Source: Paraphaeosphaeria minitans
Lineage: Eukaryota; Ascomycota; Dothideomycetes; Pleosporales; Didymosphaeriaceae
DNA: 64,000 nt
NCBI GenBank assembly: GCA_015832175.1
Contig: WJXW01000003.1
Location: 2,728,001 to 2,792,000, forward strand
Direction of reading: 5' to 3'
Shown here: one piece after another, positions 37,401 to 49,162 of the stretch
Layout: each line of letters starts with the position of its first letter
Numbering within the stretch: the stretch's first letter is position 1
The notes under the pieces: generated by a model
What the model saw: only the letters and a program-made list of their open reading frames with translations
Database searches by the model: none
Told to the model about the DNA's origin: nothing
Position numbers and translations under genes: made by a program

Positions 37401-37729
37401 GCCAAAAACCCTATTTACTATACTAGAACTAAGTATATAGATATTTACTATTACTTCCTAAGATAGAAGGTGCTAGAGAACAAGATTAAACTAGTTTATA
37501 TTAATACTAGTATTCTTCTAGCTAATATTCTTACAAAGGCTATAAGTAAGCCTAAACTAAAAGATTTTTATAAAGCTATAGGTTTAAACAAAACCTAAAA
37601 AAAAAGAAAATAATGCTCAAAAGTCCTCTAAATTATTTTAAAGGGACTAGCTTAGAAATATTATTTAATCCCTATAATATTTAAAAAGGAATATTAATTA
37701 CCCTAGAAACCTATTTAAGGTTAAGGGGG
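34498..37729 (+). pseudogene. Copia pol: integrase, reverse transcriptase, RNase H (RIP-decayed)
   Basis: Domains in order: GAG-pre-integrase (LGVNLISLNRLTERGL at about 34560-34610, then an H-x-H...C-x2-C zinc region to about 34975); integrase core with the DLVYIDIGG, LDNKF and YTPKQNGAIE motifs (about 35034, 35233, 35310); RT from about 36040 with GRWVLTRKY and THVDDILVF (36582-36608, both Asp intact); RNase H with SSAEAKY (about 37235). Stops are TAG/TAA at Gln or Trp positions, and TGA at 36328-36330. A change of reading frame near 35990 indicates a 1-nt indel. The longest open piece is 34552-34842 (96 codons). Confidence 0.85.
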
Positions 37730-38142
37730 TGCATAAGGAATAGGTAACCTTTAAAGGTTCCTAGAGTACCTTTTCTATATTCTAGAACTTTCTATAATAA
37801 CGTCATAATGACGTTATAGCCCTATAGATACTAGGTAACGTTATAGGTAACGTTATAGGTGACGCTATAGGTAACGTTATAGATAGCAGAGAATTACTAA
37901 GTAGAATACTCTAGAATCTCTACTATATGTATATAAGGAGAGTTACCTTCTACGTGTACTCTCTATTCTAGATAGCAATTCTAAGCCTATACCTAAGGTT
38001 TTATTGCTCTATTTAACTACGTTTAATCTGCCCTCCATTACTCTAGTCTCTACTATTCTAGGTAACTAGTACTAGGGGAGAAAAGGTACTAGAAGGTCTA
38101 GAAGGTTACCCTTTCTCCTCTAGCCTCTACCTCCTCTTTACA
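37730..38142 (+). repeat. 3' LTR of the plus-strand copia
   Basis: 413 bp, TGCATAAGGAATAGG...CTCTTTACA. It contains several GGTAACGTTATAG-like units. It is related to the LTR at 8964-9361. Confidence 0.8.
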
Positions 38143-39324
38143 TTACACCCTTTTTAGTTTAGTAGCTTACCTTCTAAATAGGAAACACTATCTTTACTAC
38201 TAAAATAGAGCTTACTCCTCCTACCCTTATTTTAGTAGTAGGTGTAGTAATAGTTAATTAGAGAAGAAGGAGGAAGATAAGAGGAGGAGGTAGTAGACTA
38301 CATACTTATATTAATGTTAGTATTATAGTATCTACGCTTTAATAGAGCCTCCCTAGTACCTAAGCTAAAGAACTTAATAATAGTCTCTACTTTAGTATTA
38401 CTATATTAAATTGCTAAATAGTAAGGTCTAAATAGCTATTATTCTTATAGACGCTAGTAGTGTAAAGAATAGAAACAAGGGTAATACTCTATATACCTGG
38501 GCTATAGATAAGGTGAGCTAGTTTATATAGAAAATTATAGTTTACACGCTAATTAGCCCTTACCCTTACTAGGAAGGTTAGTAACAGTATATAAAAGGTT
38601 TTTAGAATAATATACGCTACTTAATAATATACTCTTTAGTAGACTTAAAAGGGTAGATAAAGAGGTCTACCTATATATTACTCGTAGGGCCACACTTATT
38701 TAGGTTATTACTACCCTTTCTACTACTCGCACTAGAAGCAACTATTCTACCTAGGGTATAATTAACTATAGCTATAACTATAGTACAGTTGTTAAATAGG
38801 TATTAAAAGGACTAAAAGAGAGGAAGGAGAGTAGGAGTAAGGGTTAGAAGAAGAACAGAGTAGAAGAAATCCTAGAGTTATATACTCTAAAGATTAAGCG
38901 TAGGCCACCTAAGCGGCTTAGTAGAAGCGTTTCTAAAAGAATATTACTACAATATTACTATCTAACATACTAAAAGGCCTATAAATAGTTTTAATTATAG
39001 GAATATAAGTAGTAAGGGGGCATTAGGTTAGTAGTTAGGATAATTACGTATAGTTAGTTAGCTAGAGGCTAAGGTAAAATTATAGGCCTAGAATTAGACT
39101 AACAGTACGTGGCTGCCTAATATATAAAGAAGTTAATAAATAACTTTAATTATAGAGATATAAGTAGCAAATAGATAATAAGTTAGTAGGTAGGATAATT
39201 AAGTAAAAGTGGCTAGCTAAGGATTAAGGAAATTATAGGTCTAGACGGTAACTACTAATAAGGTGTTAAAAGGGTGGTAAAGTAGTAGGCTTAAGGGACT
39301 AAGCCTAGAAGAAAGGGAGGAAAA
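38143..39324 (+). other. RIP-decayed sequence, probably the 3' internal end of another gypsy
   Basis: The first ~105 bp are an inverted copy of 14651-14755. The end of the stretch is a polypurine tract (GAAAGGGAGGAAAA) abutting the LTR at 39325, so the right part is likely the 3' interior of that element. Related ~45-bp segments near 38990 and 39143 form a loose direct repeat. No protein could be identified. Confidence 0.4.
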
Positions 39325-39557
39325 TGTAGTGTAAAGGTTAGCCTATAATAGAGAGTTAGAGAAATATAGGGCTAATTAGCTATTATTTAAGATAGCTAAC
39401 TAGGGAATGGAGAAAAAAACAAACATAACTAGACAAGACACAAAGAGACCTAATAGACAATTAGAGTAGTTGGATTTGTATAATAGATTTTAGATAGAAG
39501 TACTTAATTTATTTTTTTATATTCCTTACTTAAGGCAAACGCACCTATAACACTACA
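39325..39557 (+). repeat. LTR of the TGTAGTG...CACTACA family
   Basis: About 233 bp, preceded by a purine tract. It aligns with the reverse complement of the solo LTR at 10438-10679. No duplication is visible across its edges, fitting a 3' LTR whose 5' partner is missing. Confidence 0.65.
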
Positions 39558-40244
39558 CTACCCCATATAGTACCTAGTCTTCTTAAAATAGAAGTAGACG
39601 TTATTCTTTCAACGCTTCTTTATTTTAGCTTTAGATACTTAAGACATATATTATTATATTTAGTTTATTTTGCTATTTTTCTCTTTAGTAGGGCTTTATT
39701 AGTTATAATTTAGCTAGTAGTTAGGCCTGCTAATGCTAACCTTTATAGGCTTATAGTCTATTTTATTTAATTCTACTTTTTTACTATCTAGGCTAGTTAG
39801 TAAGTTTTATTCTAGAATAAGTTTTCTTTAATTTTTTATACTTTTAACTAAACCTCTAAAAGGCTCTAGGTAAAATTAATATTAATAGCCTATTTTAGAG
39901 TTCTGTATAAGGGTAATGAGGTAGATACTTTTAATTTTATAATTATTACCCTCTTTTACCTCTATCGCGTAGTTATTAAAGCGTAGGTTAAAACCGTAGA
40001 GTATTTATATACCTTATTATATTATAAAGAAATAGTTATACGCTACTTTCTTAGTGAAGTAGTTTAAAAAGTTCTAGTCTAAGACGTTCTAAAATTCTAC
40101 TTTAGAGTAGTTAGAGTGTTTCTCTAAATAAGTAAAACCTATTATAGAGACTCTTCTAGATAATTAATTTATAATATATTAAGGTATACTCCTAAGAAGG
40201 TATTTATCCTCTAATAACTTATTATTGCGGGCGGCACAGATGCT
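39558..40244 (-). other. 5' leader or gag-like remnant of an element sharing the LTR at 40245
   Basis: The 15 bp immediately left of the LTR (GGCGGCACAGATGCT) match those left of its partner at 55089 (GGCGGTATAGAGGCT). In both cases this is what follows the 5' LTR on the minus strand, i.e. the primer-binding side. The stretch therefore looks like the 5' interior of a second, truncated copy. The coding content is too decayed to name. Confidence 0.45.
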
Positions 40245-40423
40245 TATTGTTAATTGATTATATTAAACAAAAACTATAGTTAGGGAGCTAGATACTTAGG
40301 TGTAGACGCGTAGAAATCTAGCGCGTGAGGGCGTAAGTCTAATATAGGACTAGCGCGCTAAAGTTAGCCTAATAAGTAAGAACTTTATCTTATTACTCTA
40401 GCCTTACGCCTAGCTCTGTAAAA
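40245..40423 (-). repeat. Left LTR of element A
   Basis: 179 bp, equal in length to 55089-55267. Its plus-strand end has changed from TATAACA to GTAAAA. It is flanked by polypurine-like sequence on the right and primer-binding-like sequence on the left. Confidence 0.75.
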
Positions 40424-42729
40424 CTATCCTCCCCTCCTAAAAGCTTCGTCCTAGAAGCTTTAAATAATTATCCTAGCTATTCGCTTTCTACGCACGTATC
40501 TTATAGGTTGCTATATTAGTAGTAACGTAGTAAGGCAACTAGGCGGTGTACTTTAGAGCTACTCTACGCGACGCTTACTAATAGGACTATCCTATTAGCT
40601 TACTTATGCGTAATAGTAGGTAAGTATAGCGCTGTTTACTACGCTAGCCAGCTTTAATTATAATCTAATTAACTAGTGCTAACGTTTAGTTTTAAGCTGT
40701 AGTTGTATAAATATCTATTATTAGGATCCACGTAATCGCTATCGCCTTATTATGTTGCTTAAGAAACGCTATGCTAGATCACTAGGGCGCGTTAGAGTGG
40801 CGTTAATAATACTCTAAGAGGTACTCTTAATAACCTATTATGTTAATGTGTGCTTCCTATATTACGTTGTTAAAATTTTCCTACTTAATTAAGAACTTTT
40901 AGTAGTCCTTTAGTGCTAGTGTCTAGGTCTATAGCGCGATAATTAACCTTGTGATTAATAATTACCTTAACGTAATACACTAAGAGCCCTTTTTTTATAT
41001 CTACTAGTCCCAAGGGCGTGGGTCTCTGTCTAATAAAAGGGTCCATATTCTATAGGAGTAATAGCTATAAGTAAATAGCTTTAAATGTCTTTTAGTTCTT
41101 AAAGTCCAGCTTAAATATCTTACTAGATATATTAGCTATTAAGTTACTAGAGTAGATGTTAATAACCTTAAATAGATAGCCCTCCTCTCTCTATACATAC
41201 TTTATAAAGGCCTATACACATGTCTCTGCGTTTAGCGCTGTTAGTAGGATAAATTTCTTCTTCTTAGACAACTAATTAATAATAACTATAATATGTTAGT
41301 AGTCGCACCTGTTAGAGTAAGAGTTAGGAAGCGGCGTGATAAAGTTAATTAATATACTATTCTAATAAGTATCTAGGATAGGCAAAGGATATAGTAGCCT
41401 GTGTTTTTCTTTACGCTTTAACTTAGCTCGTGTGTACGTTAGGTAGTTCTTAATATACTAGGCGACGTTGTTAGTACACCCTAGCTAGTAAAAGTTTTTA
41501 AATAGTTTATAGTAGGTTTCGTGCTTCCTGCTATAGCCGCTAATAGGGCTGTTGTAATAAAGAGTAATAATCTAGGTCCTTAAGGCGTTGTTATATGGCA
41601 TAAAGACTCTATTATTAATATATATTAGGTTGTTTTTAATAGTGTAGCTTTGTAAATCTAACTACAACTTTAGTGTATAGTATAAGTAGTATAGTAGATG
41701 TTATACACCTAACTTAATTACTTCTATAATAGCTAGAATTATTTTATTATATAGACTATACGTGCGCAGCTAGCCTATTAGGTTATATTTAATAACTTTA
41801 AGACTATCCTAAGATAAAGCATTCTTATTTTAACTATTAGAGACAAGTAGCTTCTTACTAAGTGTATATACTATTTAGGACAAGCCTTGCACGTCTAGTT
41901 CTACTAAGTCTATAATAATCTAGGCGGGGTAGATTACATGTTGCAATCCTCTATTATAACTAAGATAGACGTTTATCTTAAATCTTTCTAGGGGGAGTAG
42001 GATCTAATACTACTGCTAGATATGTTTATTATCTAATCTAGTTAGTAGGTTGTTTAATTATTAAGTTAGCGCGTTAGGTTTAGTGCCTTACTTACTAGGG
42101 CGATATCCTATTACAAGATTAAACTCTAATAGGAATTCTACCTATTACGCTTATTAGTACTTAAGCTGCTTTATTGTTATAAAGTACTTTAACGCCTTAA
42201 AATTAGGAAACACCTTTACTAGGTTAGCAGTCTCTACTAGTTTTAGCGTCTATTCCTTAAACGCCTATACGATCGCTATAAACTCTTTATTATAGATAAG
42301 GTAGTTAAGCTCTATTAGCTTTATCTTTATTAAGAAGAACGTAATTAGTTAAAGGACTTCTTTAGTCCTATTACTTATATATTATAATAGGATTCTAGCA
42401 ACTACCTAGTATAATGTATTTATTTTAAAAATCTTAGGTAGTGCGTTGTAGTCTTTAATTATAATCCTGTGGAGGCGTTAATAGTTAATGTATATATAAA
42501 TACCCTTGCTAGGTTTCTATACTACTAGTAATAGAGCTGCAAATAGAGATTTACTTTTATATACGTATCCTTTACTAAGGTCTGTTTAGATATAGGTGTA
42601 TATTACCTTAGCCTCTTTCTAAGAGGCTCTAAAGTATTATTAGTACGTAGGTTAACTTCCCTCCTTTAGGTATATCTTATAATTAACACTAGGTTAGAGT
42701 CTTAGAAGCTCTGTAGCCTCCTTAGGGTC

Positions 42730-42924
42730 CTAAAGGTCTACTATATAGTAGAACTGCTTTAGTAGGTGCTCCTTTAATTTATTTTTAGTATACAGCGTTC
42801 TATTAAGCTTTAAGTAGAACTTCTTAAAGTTAGCTTTAGTAATAGTGGCGTAATCTTTAAAGAAGCTTATAAACGCGTAGCGTTTATTATTATCTACTAT
42901 ATTATTGCCTTCCTCTAATTGCAC
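42730..42924 (-). pseudogene. Open remnant of element A polyprotein upstream of RT
   Basis: 64 codons in a gypsy-like context: RYAFISFFKDYATITKANF resembles the linker between protease and RT in fungal gypsy polyproteins, and further downstream a VNYKIYLKEG-like RT start follows. It is part of the element, not a gene. Confidence 0.5.
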
Positions 42925-43316
42925 CTATTCTTCTAGTATAATCTATATAATAGAGTCTAGATTGCGTTAGGTAAGCTAGACAGCTACTTCTATAAAAATA
43001 ATTACTATATAAACTCCTTTCTTTACTTTTAGGCGGAGTGTTTTGTATACGCAGCTTAACTCTAATTATAAGTTACTTAGATAGGGAGGCTTTACTAAAG
43101 ATATAACTATTAATAGTAATTAGATCTAAGAGTAATTATTCTTTTAGTCTAGTTATATACTAGGTTGTGTAACTCTAACTAAGGCTGTCCTATAATTATA
43201 TCGTAGCTAACTATGTTTATAACCTAGTGCTAACCCTTACTAATATAGTCTCTTAGACTTATATACATCCTCGCTATAGTGTCTATTATACTAACTACTT
43301 TACTATCTATAAGGCG

Positions 43317-43508
43317 TGTTATAGGCTAGCCTTAGAGAGTGAATAGAACTGTAAGTGCCAAATGTAAAGGATGAATTCCAGGTATTAAGTCTCTATAGGG
43401 GTGTGTGCCGCTTATAAGAAGAGTTTTCCTTAGTAGGTCTACTTCTTTAGGGTAGTTCCTTTTCTTAAGATCTTTCTAAAGGCTAGGGTATAGCCCTAGC
43501 CTATTATA
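43317..43508 (-). repeat. Left LTR of element B
   Basis: 192 bp. It differs from 51981-52172 mainly by transitions. Confidence 0.85.
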
Positions 43509-46001
43509 TACCCTAGACCTTACTTAGTTTAAAACATCTTATAGTTAAAGGGTAAGCCTTAGAGATCTTAGAAATATAGTACTATAGTAAAGTAGTAGTA
43601 TTATAGGCGTTATTCTTTTATTAAGAACCTATTATTATTTTAGTAAGGGTTCTCTTATAGTGTAAAGGCGGCCCTAAGGCAGTCTTATAGCAAGGGCCCT
43701 TATTAGGCGGTTTATTTATTTACTTTATTATTATAAGGCTATAGGACGGCGCTTCTACCCTTTCTAATATAATTATTATATATTTATTACTTTAGTAGTG
43801 CGTCACTATTATAGTCTCTTTATATTTATGTTACTTTACCTCTCTTCCTTCCTTCTTTACTCTCTCTTTTCTATACTAACCTTAACCTGCGCCTATTCTA
43901 ACTTCTTTAGCTATCTATTATAGTTTCCTTTATAATATTTATGTGTTCTTCCCTATAGGCTAAATAAGACTATTATTATACTTATAGTCCCCCTAGGCGG
44001 CCTTAAAGTAGTTTAGAGCTATAGTGTCTATAATATTTTTAACTAGTATCTAAGTTAGTAATATCTATTTAGTCTACTTTACTAGCGCCTATTATTATTT
44101 GCCCTAGGCGTTTTTAATACATAGGACCTCCTCTACTTCCTATTTACAGAAGTCTAAGTCCGCTTCTTCTAGCTCTAGGGCTAGGCCTGGCTAGGCGTTA
44201 GCCTAGGTCTAACTAGGTAGAGGATTGTCCGCCGCTTACTTAAGGAGGTTAACGTAGATAGTCTTATAGAAATTACTAGGTAGGTTTAGTGTTACTATAA
44301 GTAAAGATAGTATAGCTATTATAGTATACTTAATTTTAAGCTAGTTAAGTTTCTTCTTTAGCTAGTTAGTTTTTATATTATGTAGCAAGAACTATACTTT
44401 ATCTCTAACTTAGAATTACTCTGTAAGGTAGTAGATATAGTTTATAGCCTTTATAGTGCGCTGCTGCCTATAGGTAATAGTAGTCTAGGCTAAAGCTATC
44501 CCTCTTTTAAAGTAGTCTAGAAAGTGCTTTACTCTCTTAGTAGGAGTGTAGCTAGACTTTACTAGTAAAGGGATTCTCTTAAAGAGATTAACGTAATATT
44601 TATTTAGTAGACAGCTTAGGCTTAGGCCTATAGCAGTAAATACTTTATTATTTAATATAAGCTAGTAGGCTAAGAGGTAGTCTAGCTAGTCTATCTATTT
44701 AAAGTTAACTATAATATAAAGGACTAAAAGTACCTCTTAGTTTACCCTCTCTATGCTACTATTAGTCTAGGCGTAGTATATTATAGAGAAGAGTTATTTT
44801 ATTCTAGTTAATTTATATAACGTAGTCTAGAACTTCCCTAGCTAGTCTAAGTCTCTGTTTATAATTAGTAAGGTAGGGAAGCTATAGAACTACTACTATA
44901 TATTATAAAAGCGGGCTATATAGTGCTTTACTATTATAGAAATTATAGCTTCTAGTTATATATACTTTAACAGCCTGTTAGTAATTATAAGTAGGTATTA
45001 TAGTGCTGCTGTAGAGGCCTAGGGGAGGTCTACTATAAAATCTATTAAGAGTTATGCCTAGTACTAGTCTATAATTAGAAGTGGCTATAGAAGACTTTAC
45101 TACTTTTACTAGTCTATATACGCTCCTACGTAGTGGTAATTGTATATAGATTAGGTAACGTTTTTAGACATATTATTCTAGTAGTAGTCCTAGTAGATAA
45201 TCTTAAACGTTAAGTTCTTCCTAGAGTAGCCTATAACTAGAAACTTATATACGCGCTGTATAATAGCAGTAGTAAGAAGTTTCTAAGCTAGGACCTAAAG
45301 GACTTCTCGCTATAGGAGGGACCTATATATACTAATTATATAGTCTCTAATTTATTATAAAGTAGTAGCTACTATAGGAAATGTGTAGTTACCACAGTGT
45401 ACTACCTTAAGCCTAATATAGTAGGGAGAGAACTTTACTATAGCTATGTCCTAAAGTGCCTATAAATATGTGTTAGTAAAGATCTAGGCCCCTACTAGCG
45501 CTGTTAAGAATCGCGTCTACACTAGGGTAGTCTAGATAGTTCTAGGCACTATTAGCAGAGCGTTTATCTTTATCTATTAGGCTATATTTTACTTACGCTA
45601 GCTTAGTGCGTCTAGTCTAACTATTTAGAATCTAGAGTAGTAGTAGAGATAGAAGTAAAAGGTAAAGAGTAACTCTAACTATTAGTACTAGCGCTTACTT
45701 AATTTTTAGATCTTTATAAAGTATTTAAGGTTCTTATAGTCTATTAGAATCTTAAAGGGGCGCACTACTCCTATTAGTTTTAGTCTCTATGCTTATAGGG
45801 CCTATATAATTATAAGTAGCTTTTTATTATAAATAGTGTAGTTCTACTAGGCTAGTGTTAGGGCTATAGAGTAGTAGGCTATAAAGTGCTAGATCCCCTT
45901 AATACGTTAAAAGAGGTAGGCCCTAGTAGCGCTACCTAAGTAATCTACCTCTACTAGCGTGTCGCGCTCTAGGTTCTAGAGCGCTAGAATAAGGCCCTAT
46001 A

Positions 46002-46313
46002 TGTTGGTTTGGCTCAATCTGCAATCAAGCATTTAAGGGTTGATAGTATACTATCGTGTAAAGGGTAAGAAGTAGGTTTAATTAATTACGTCTTGTCTAT
46101 TGTACAAAGGGGCACTAAGGGCTTTATGAAGTCTCTGCCTCTTAGCGCTGACCTAAGCAGGGGGTCCTTGTGCAGGTCCCCATAGGTAGGCAAGGCCTTA
46201 TAAAGTCTCTGCCTCTTAGCGCTAACCTAAGTAGTGGGTCCTTGTGCGGGTCCCTATAGGTAGGTAGGCCCCTATTTCACTCAGTGCTATTTGTACGATA
46301 AACTGTATAGACA
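46002..46313 (-). repeat. Left LTR of element C
   Basis: 312 bp. It includes an internal tandem duplication of the segment with GTCTCTGCCTCTTAGCGCT...TAGG. Confidence 0.85.
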
Positions 46314-48418
46314 CTAGCAACTTTTCTTTTATGCGATAGCTTATGTCTATCGTACGCTTTCCCTTTCCTATCCTTCTCCATCTATACAGTTAGCCTTCCC
46401 CCATCAGAACAGGTTGTGAGGTAGGTGCAGTGTCACTATGCAGTAGAGGTCCTGTTTGCACCTACTCTTGTGCAAACAAGTAGTGACAGCTAACCTGCTT
46501 AGTTCTTACCCTACCCCTTCGCACAGTAGTAGAGTCGCATCGCGCAATAAGGCTCTTTCTAGGCATGTGTCCTATGCGCAAACAGAAGGTAGGGTATTAA
46601 GCAATACGATGCTTAGCGCTGGGTCTTAGTAAGCAGGTATAGAAGGATCGCTCCCAGTCGTGCGATAAAGATATACAGTAGAAGTGAGGTATAAGGTAGC
46701 CTTCTGTGCTTCTTCTTCATTACTCTATTAGTCTTGTTTATCTTCCTCCTCTTTCATGCGATAGTCTTCTTCCTCTAGCTCTCCTTTAAAGTTAAGAATG
46801 TATACTTATACATCTATAGCAGAGGGTTCATGTTCGTAGAAGTTAGCGTACAACAACATGTATTGCCTTCTAGCTCGCTAGGTATCCCTTAGTGGATAGT
46901 TAGTAGACCAGCATCCTTCTTTATAGCACACAAAGCATTTCTGCTTTATGCAAGAGCTTAAACTTCTAAAGTTACCCCTTCCTTTTAGTCTAAAGGTTAA
47001 TCTGCCTCTAGAGGGGCCAGATCCTTCTATACAATTAGGATTATTATATTGTTAATTAGTGTAGTACACCTCTTCACTATCTTAGAGAAACTGTGACTTC
47101 TTCCTATCTTTAGCAACTTAGAGTAATGCACAAAAGTCGCTAAGCAAGCCTTCTACTATGTTTTTAGGGTTAAACATAGCTTGTTTAAGGTTAGGATGGC
47201 CGCGGCATGCTCGTACAATAGTAGTGTGTAGTTGTAGTTTACTACTAAAGCCTTATCTAAGAGCCCTTTAGGCTAAGGTAAGCTTGTTAATTATTGCTTC
47301 TAGGGCCTTATGCGATGTAGCAGCTAGATTATCCCTTTTATAGCGTTCAAAGGTAAGAGTGGTCCAGTCTGTCCAGTACTAATTGTAATTAACACTAGTG
47401 TTAAAGTGCCTGTTCAGTCTGTCGTACAATTCATCCCATAGAAGTCCTGGTCCAATATTATGTAGGTAGTAGGTACTCGCACAATTAGAAAGGATTCCTA
47501 GGAAGATATTTGCATACTAGTCCTATAGTATACCCAGCCTGTAGCATAGTTCTCTAAAGACTTTTACCTTATCTGCCAGGATGTCGTACAGCCTACCAGT
47601 GTAGTTATTCTCTTTACTCTAAGCCTTCTGAAAGAGAATAATCTTGTCTAGCTAGATATAAGCATAATCTCCTAGTTGTTAAGGAGACTAGGAGTGTCTA
47701 GCCTCTTCGTACGATGTGGTTTATTAGGCAAAAGTAGTTTAGGTTTTAGGCTACTGCCACTGGTGTAGCTCCACATATGGTGTCTCTGTCCTCGCACGTA
47801 TAGGGATAGGCCCCAGCTATGCTCTATATGTATATACATTACCTACAGATGGTGTAAGTTACATAGTTAGGATCGTGCGAAGCGGTTCAGGTTACAGTTG
47901 CAAAGTTATCGTACGAAGGGTCTGTAGCTTATAGTTAAGCTGTAACAGTTTAAAGAGTTTCTTTGCATAGGTGTCCTTTATTATAGAATTAGTAGTAACA
48001 AAGCCTTCCTTTGTAAGAAAAGCAATAAGCTCTCTTCTTGCTGCACAACTAATCTTATTAAAGGTTCTCTCCTTCTAGTCGTTAAAATCTTTAGCAAAAG
48101 AAGAGATTACCTCTTCACCTTTAAGACTACTCACGTAATATTACGCAATTATGTACACTGCATAAGTGTTCAGCCGTTTTAGAGAAGGGGGTAGGTGGCT
48201 GTGTAGATCCACTCTATCTACCTAGTACTTTTGTGCGATCTCTCCTCTTAAGGTAATAGCCTTAATGTTTATTACTTCCTCTACTTATTAAAGCCATATT
48301 GCTTCAGCTTCGTCTTTCTACTAAGGAGGCAGTATTAATTATTGCGCGACGTCCTTAGGTTGTAGTTCCTCTAGGAAGTCTCCTAGTCTTAAGGCCATGT
48401 TATTGTTGTCTTTCTTAG

Positions 48419-48530
48419 TCGTGCGACGTGTCTACGTTTGGTTGTCGCTGGTTCAATCGTGCGACGTGTTTACGTTCGGTTGTCGCTGGTTTAATCGTGC
48501 GACGTGTTTTTCAGGGTTGTGAATGTGCTT
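48419..48530. repeat. 38-bp tandem repeat, about three units
   Basis: Units begin with TCGTGCGACGTGT at 48419, 48457 and 48495; the third is incomplete. They lie in the presumed leader of element C. Confidence 0.85.
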
Positions 48531-48533
48531 ACT

Positions 48534-48763
48534 ATCTCCTTTCTTTTCTATAGAATAGCTTAGACTAAATTATGCGACTCTTTACAGATGTGCGCGCTTT
48601 GTTTCTGCTTATTATATAATCCAAAATTCGATCTCTAGTAAAGGTATTATCTCCTTTCTTTTCTATAGAATAGCTTAGACTAGATCGTGCGACTCTTTAC
48701 AGATGTGCGCGCTTTGTTTCTACTTATCGTACAATCCAAAATTCAATCTCTAGTAAAAGTAAC
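48534..48763. repeat. 115-bp tandem repeat, two units
   Basis: Units at 48534-48648 and 48649-48763 start ATCTCCTTTCTTTTCTATAG and differ mostly by C/T changes. The same duplication is present in the sister copy at about 31735-31970, so it predates both insertions. Confidence 0.85.
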
Positions 48764-48850
48764 AATACAGAGCCTGCGCATCCAGCTTACAGGGCGCTCC
48801 GTCTTCAGACCTTGCTAGTTTGCAGTTAATTAGAATCAACCACTAATTAG

Positions 48851-49162
48851 TGTTGGTTTGGCTCAATCTGCAATTAAGCATTTAAGGGTTAATAGTATAC
48901 TATTGTGCAAAGGGTGAGAAGTAGGTTCAATTAATTACGTCTTGTCTATCGTACAAAGGGGCACTAAGGGCTTTATAAAGTCTCTGCCTCTTAGCGCTAA
49001 CCTAAGCAGGGGGTCCTTGTGCAGGTCCCCATAGGTAGGCAAGGCCTTATAAAGTCTCTGCCTCTTAGCGCTAACCTAAGTAGTGGGTCCTTGTGCGGGT
49101 CCCTATAGGTAGGCAGGCCCCTATTTCACTCAGTGCTATTTGTACGATAAACTGTACGGACA
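48851..49162 (-). repeat. Right LTR of element C (5' LTR)
   Basis: 312 bp, TGTTGGTTTGG...GTACGGACA in plus orientation. CTATA follows directly. Confidence 0.85.

Larger units (their letters stand above)
30510..38142 (+). mobile_element. Plus-strand Ty1/copia element, 5' end missing, interrupted by a gag-only LTR element
   Basis: It begins inside gag, directly after the minus-strand copia LTR, and ends with a 3' LTR at 37730-38142. Order: gag with a Cys-His zinc knuckle, a protease remnant, [3.17-kb insertion], GAG-pre-integrase, integrase, RT, RNase H, polypurine tract (AAGGTTAAGGGGG), LTR. It is the best preserved element here, with stop-free runs. Most stops fall where Gln or Trp is expected. 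The 5' LTR and the start of gag are not found in the window next to this junction. Confidence 0.85.
46002..49162 (-). mobile_element. Gag-only LTR element, second copy (element C), CTATA target duplication
   Basis: 3161 bp, LTRs of 312 bp at 46002-46313 and 48851-49162, identical flanks CTATA at 45997-46001 and 49163-49167. It is the least RIP-altered repeat in the window. On the minus strand a gag-like frame shows KCFVCYKEGCWS (about 46915-46950) followed by an acidic tail (ELEEEDYRMKEEEDK, about 46745-46790), with stops only where CAG/CAA or TGG could have been. No polymerase or integrase motif is seen. Tandem repeats near the right LTR: three 38-bp units at 48419-48530 and two 115-bp units at 48534-48763. 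Confidence 0.85.

Noticed and set aside
48419..48530. CRISPR-like array
   Set aside because: Units are contiguous 38-bp tandem repeats without spacers, inside an LTR element of a eukaryote.
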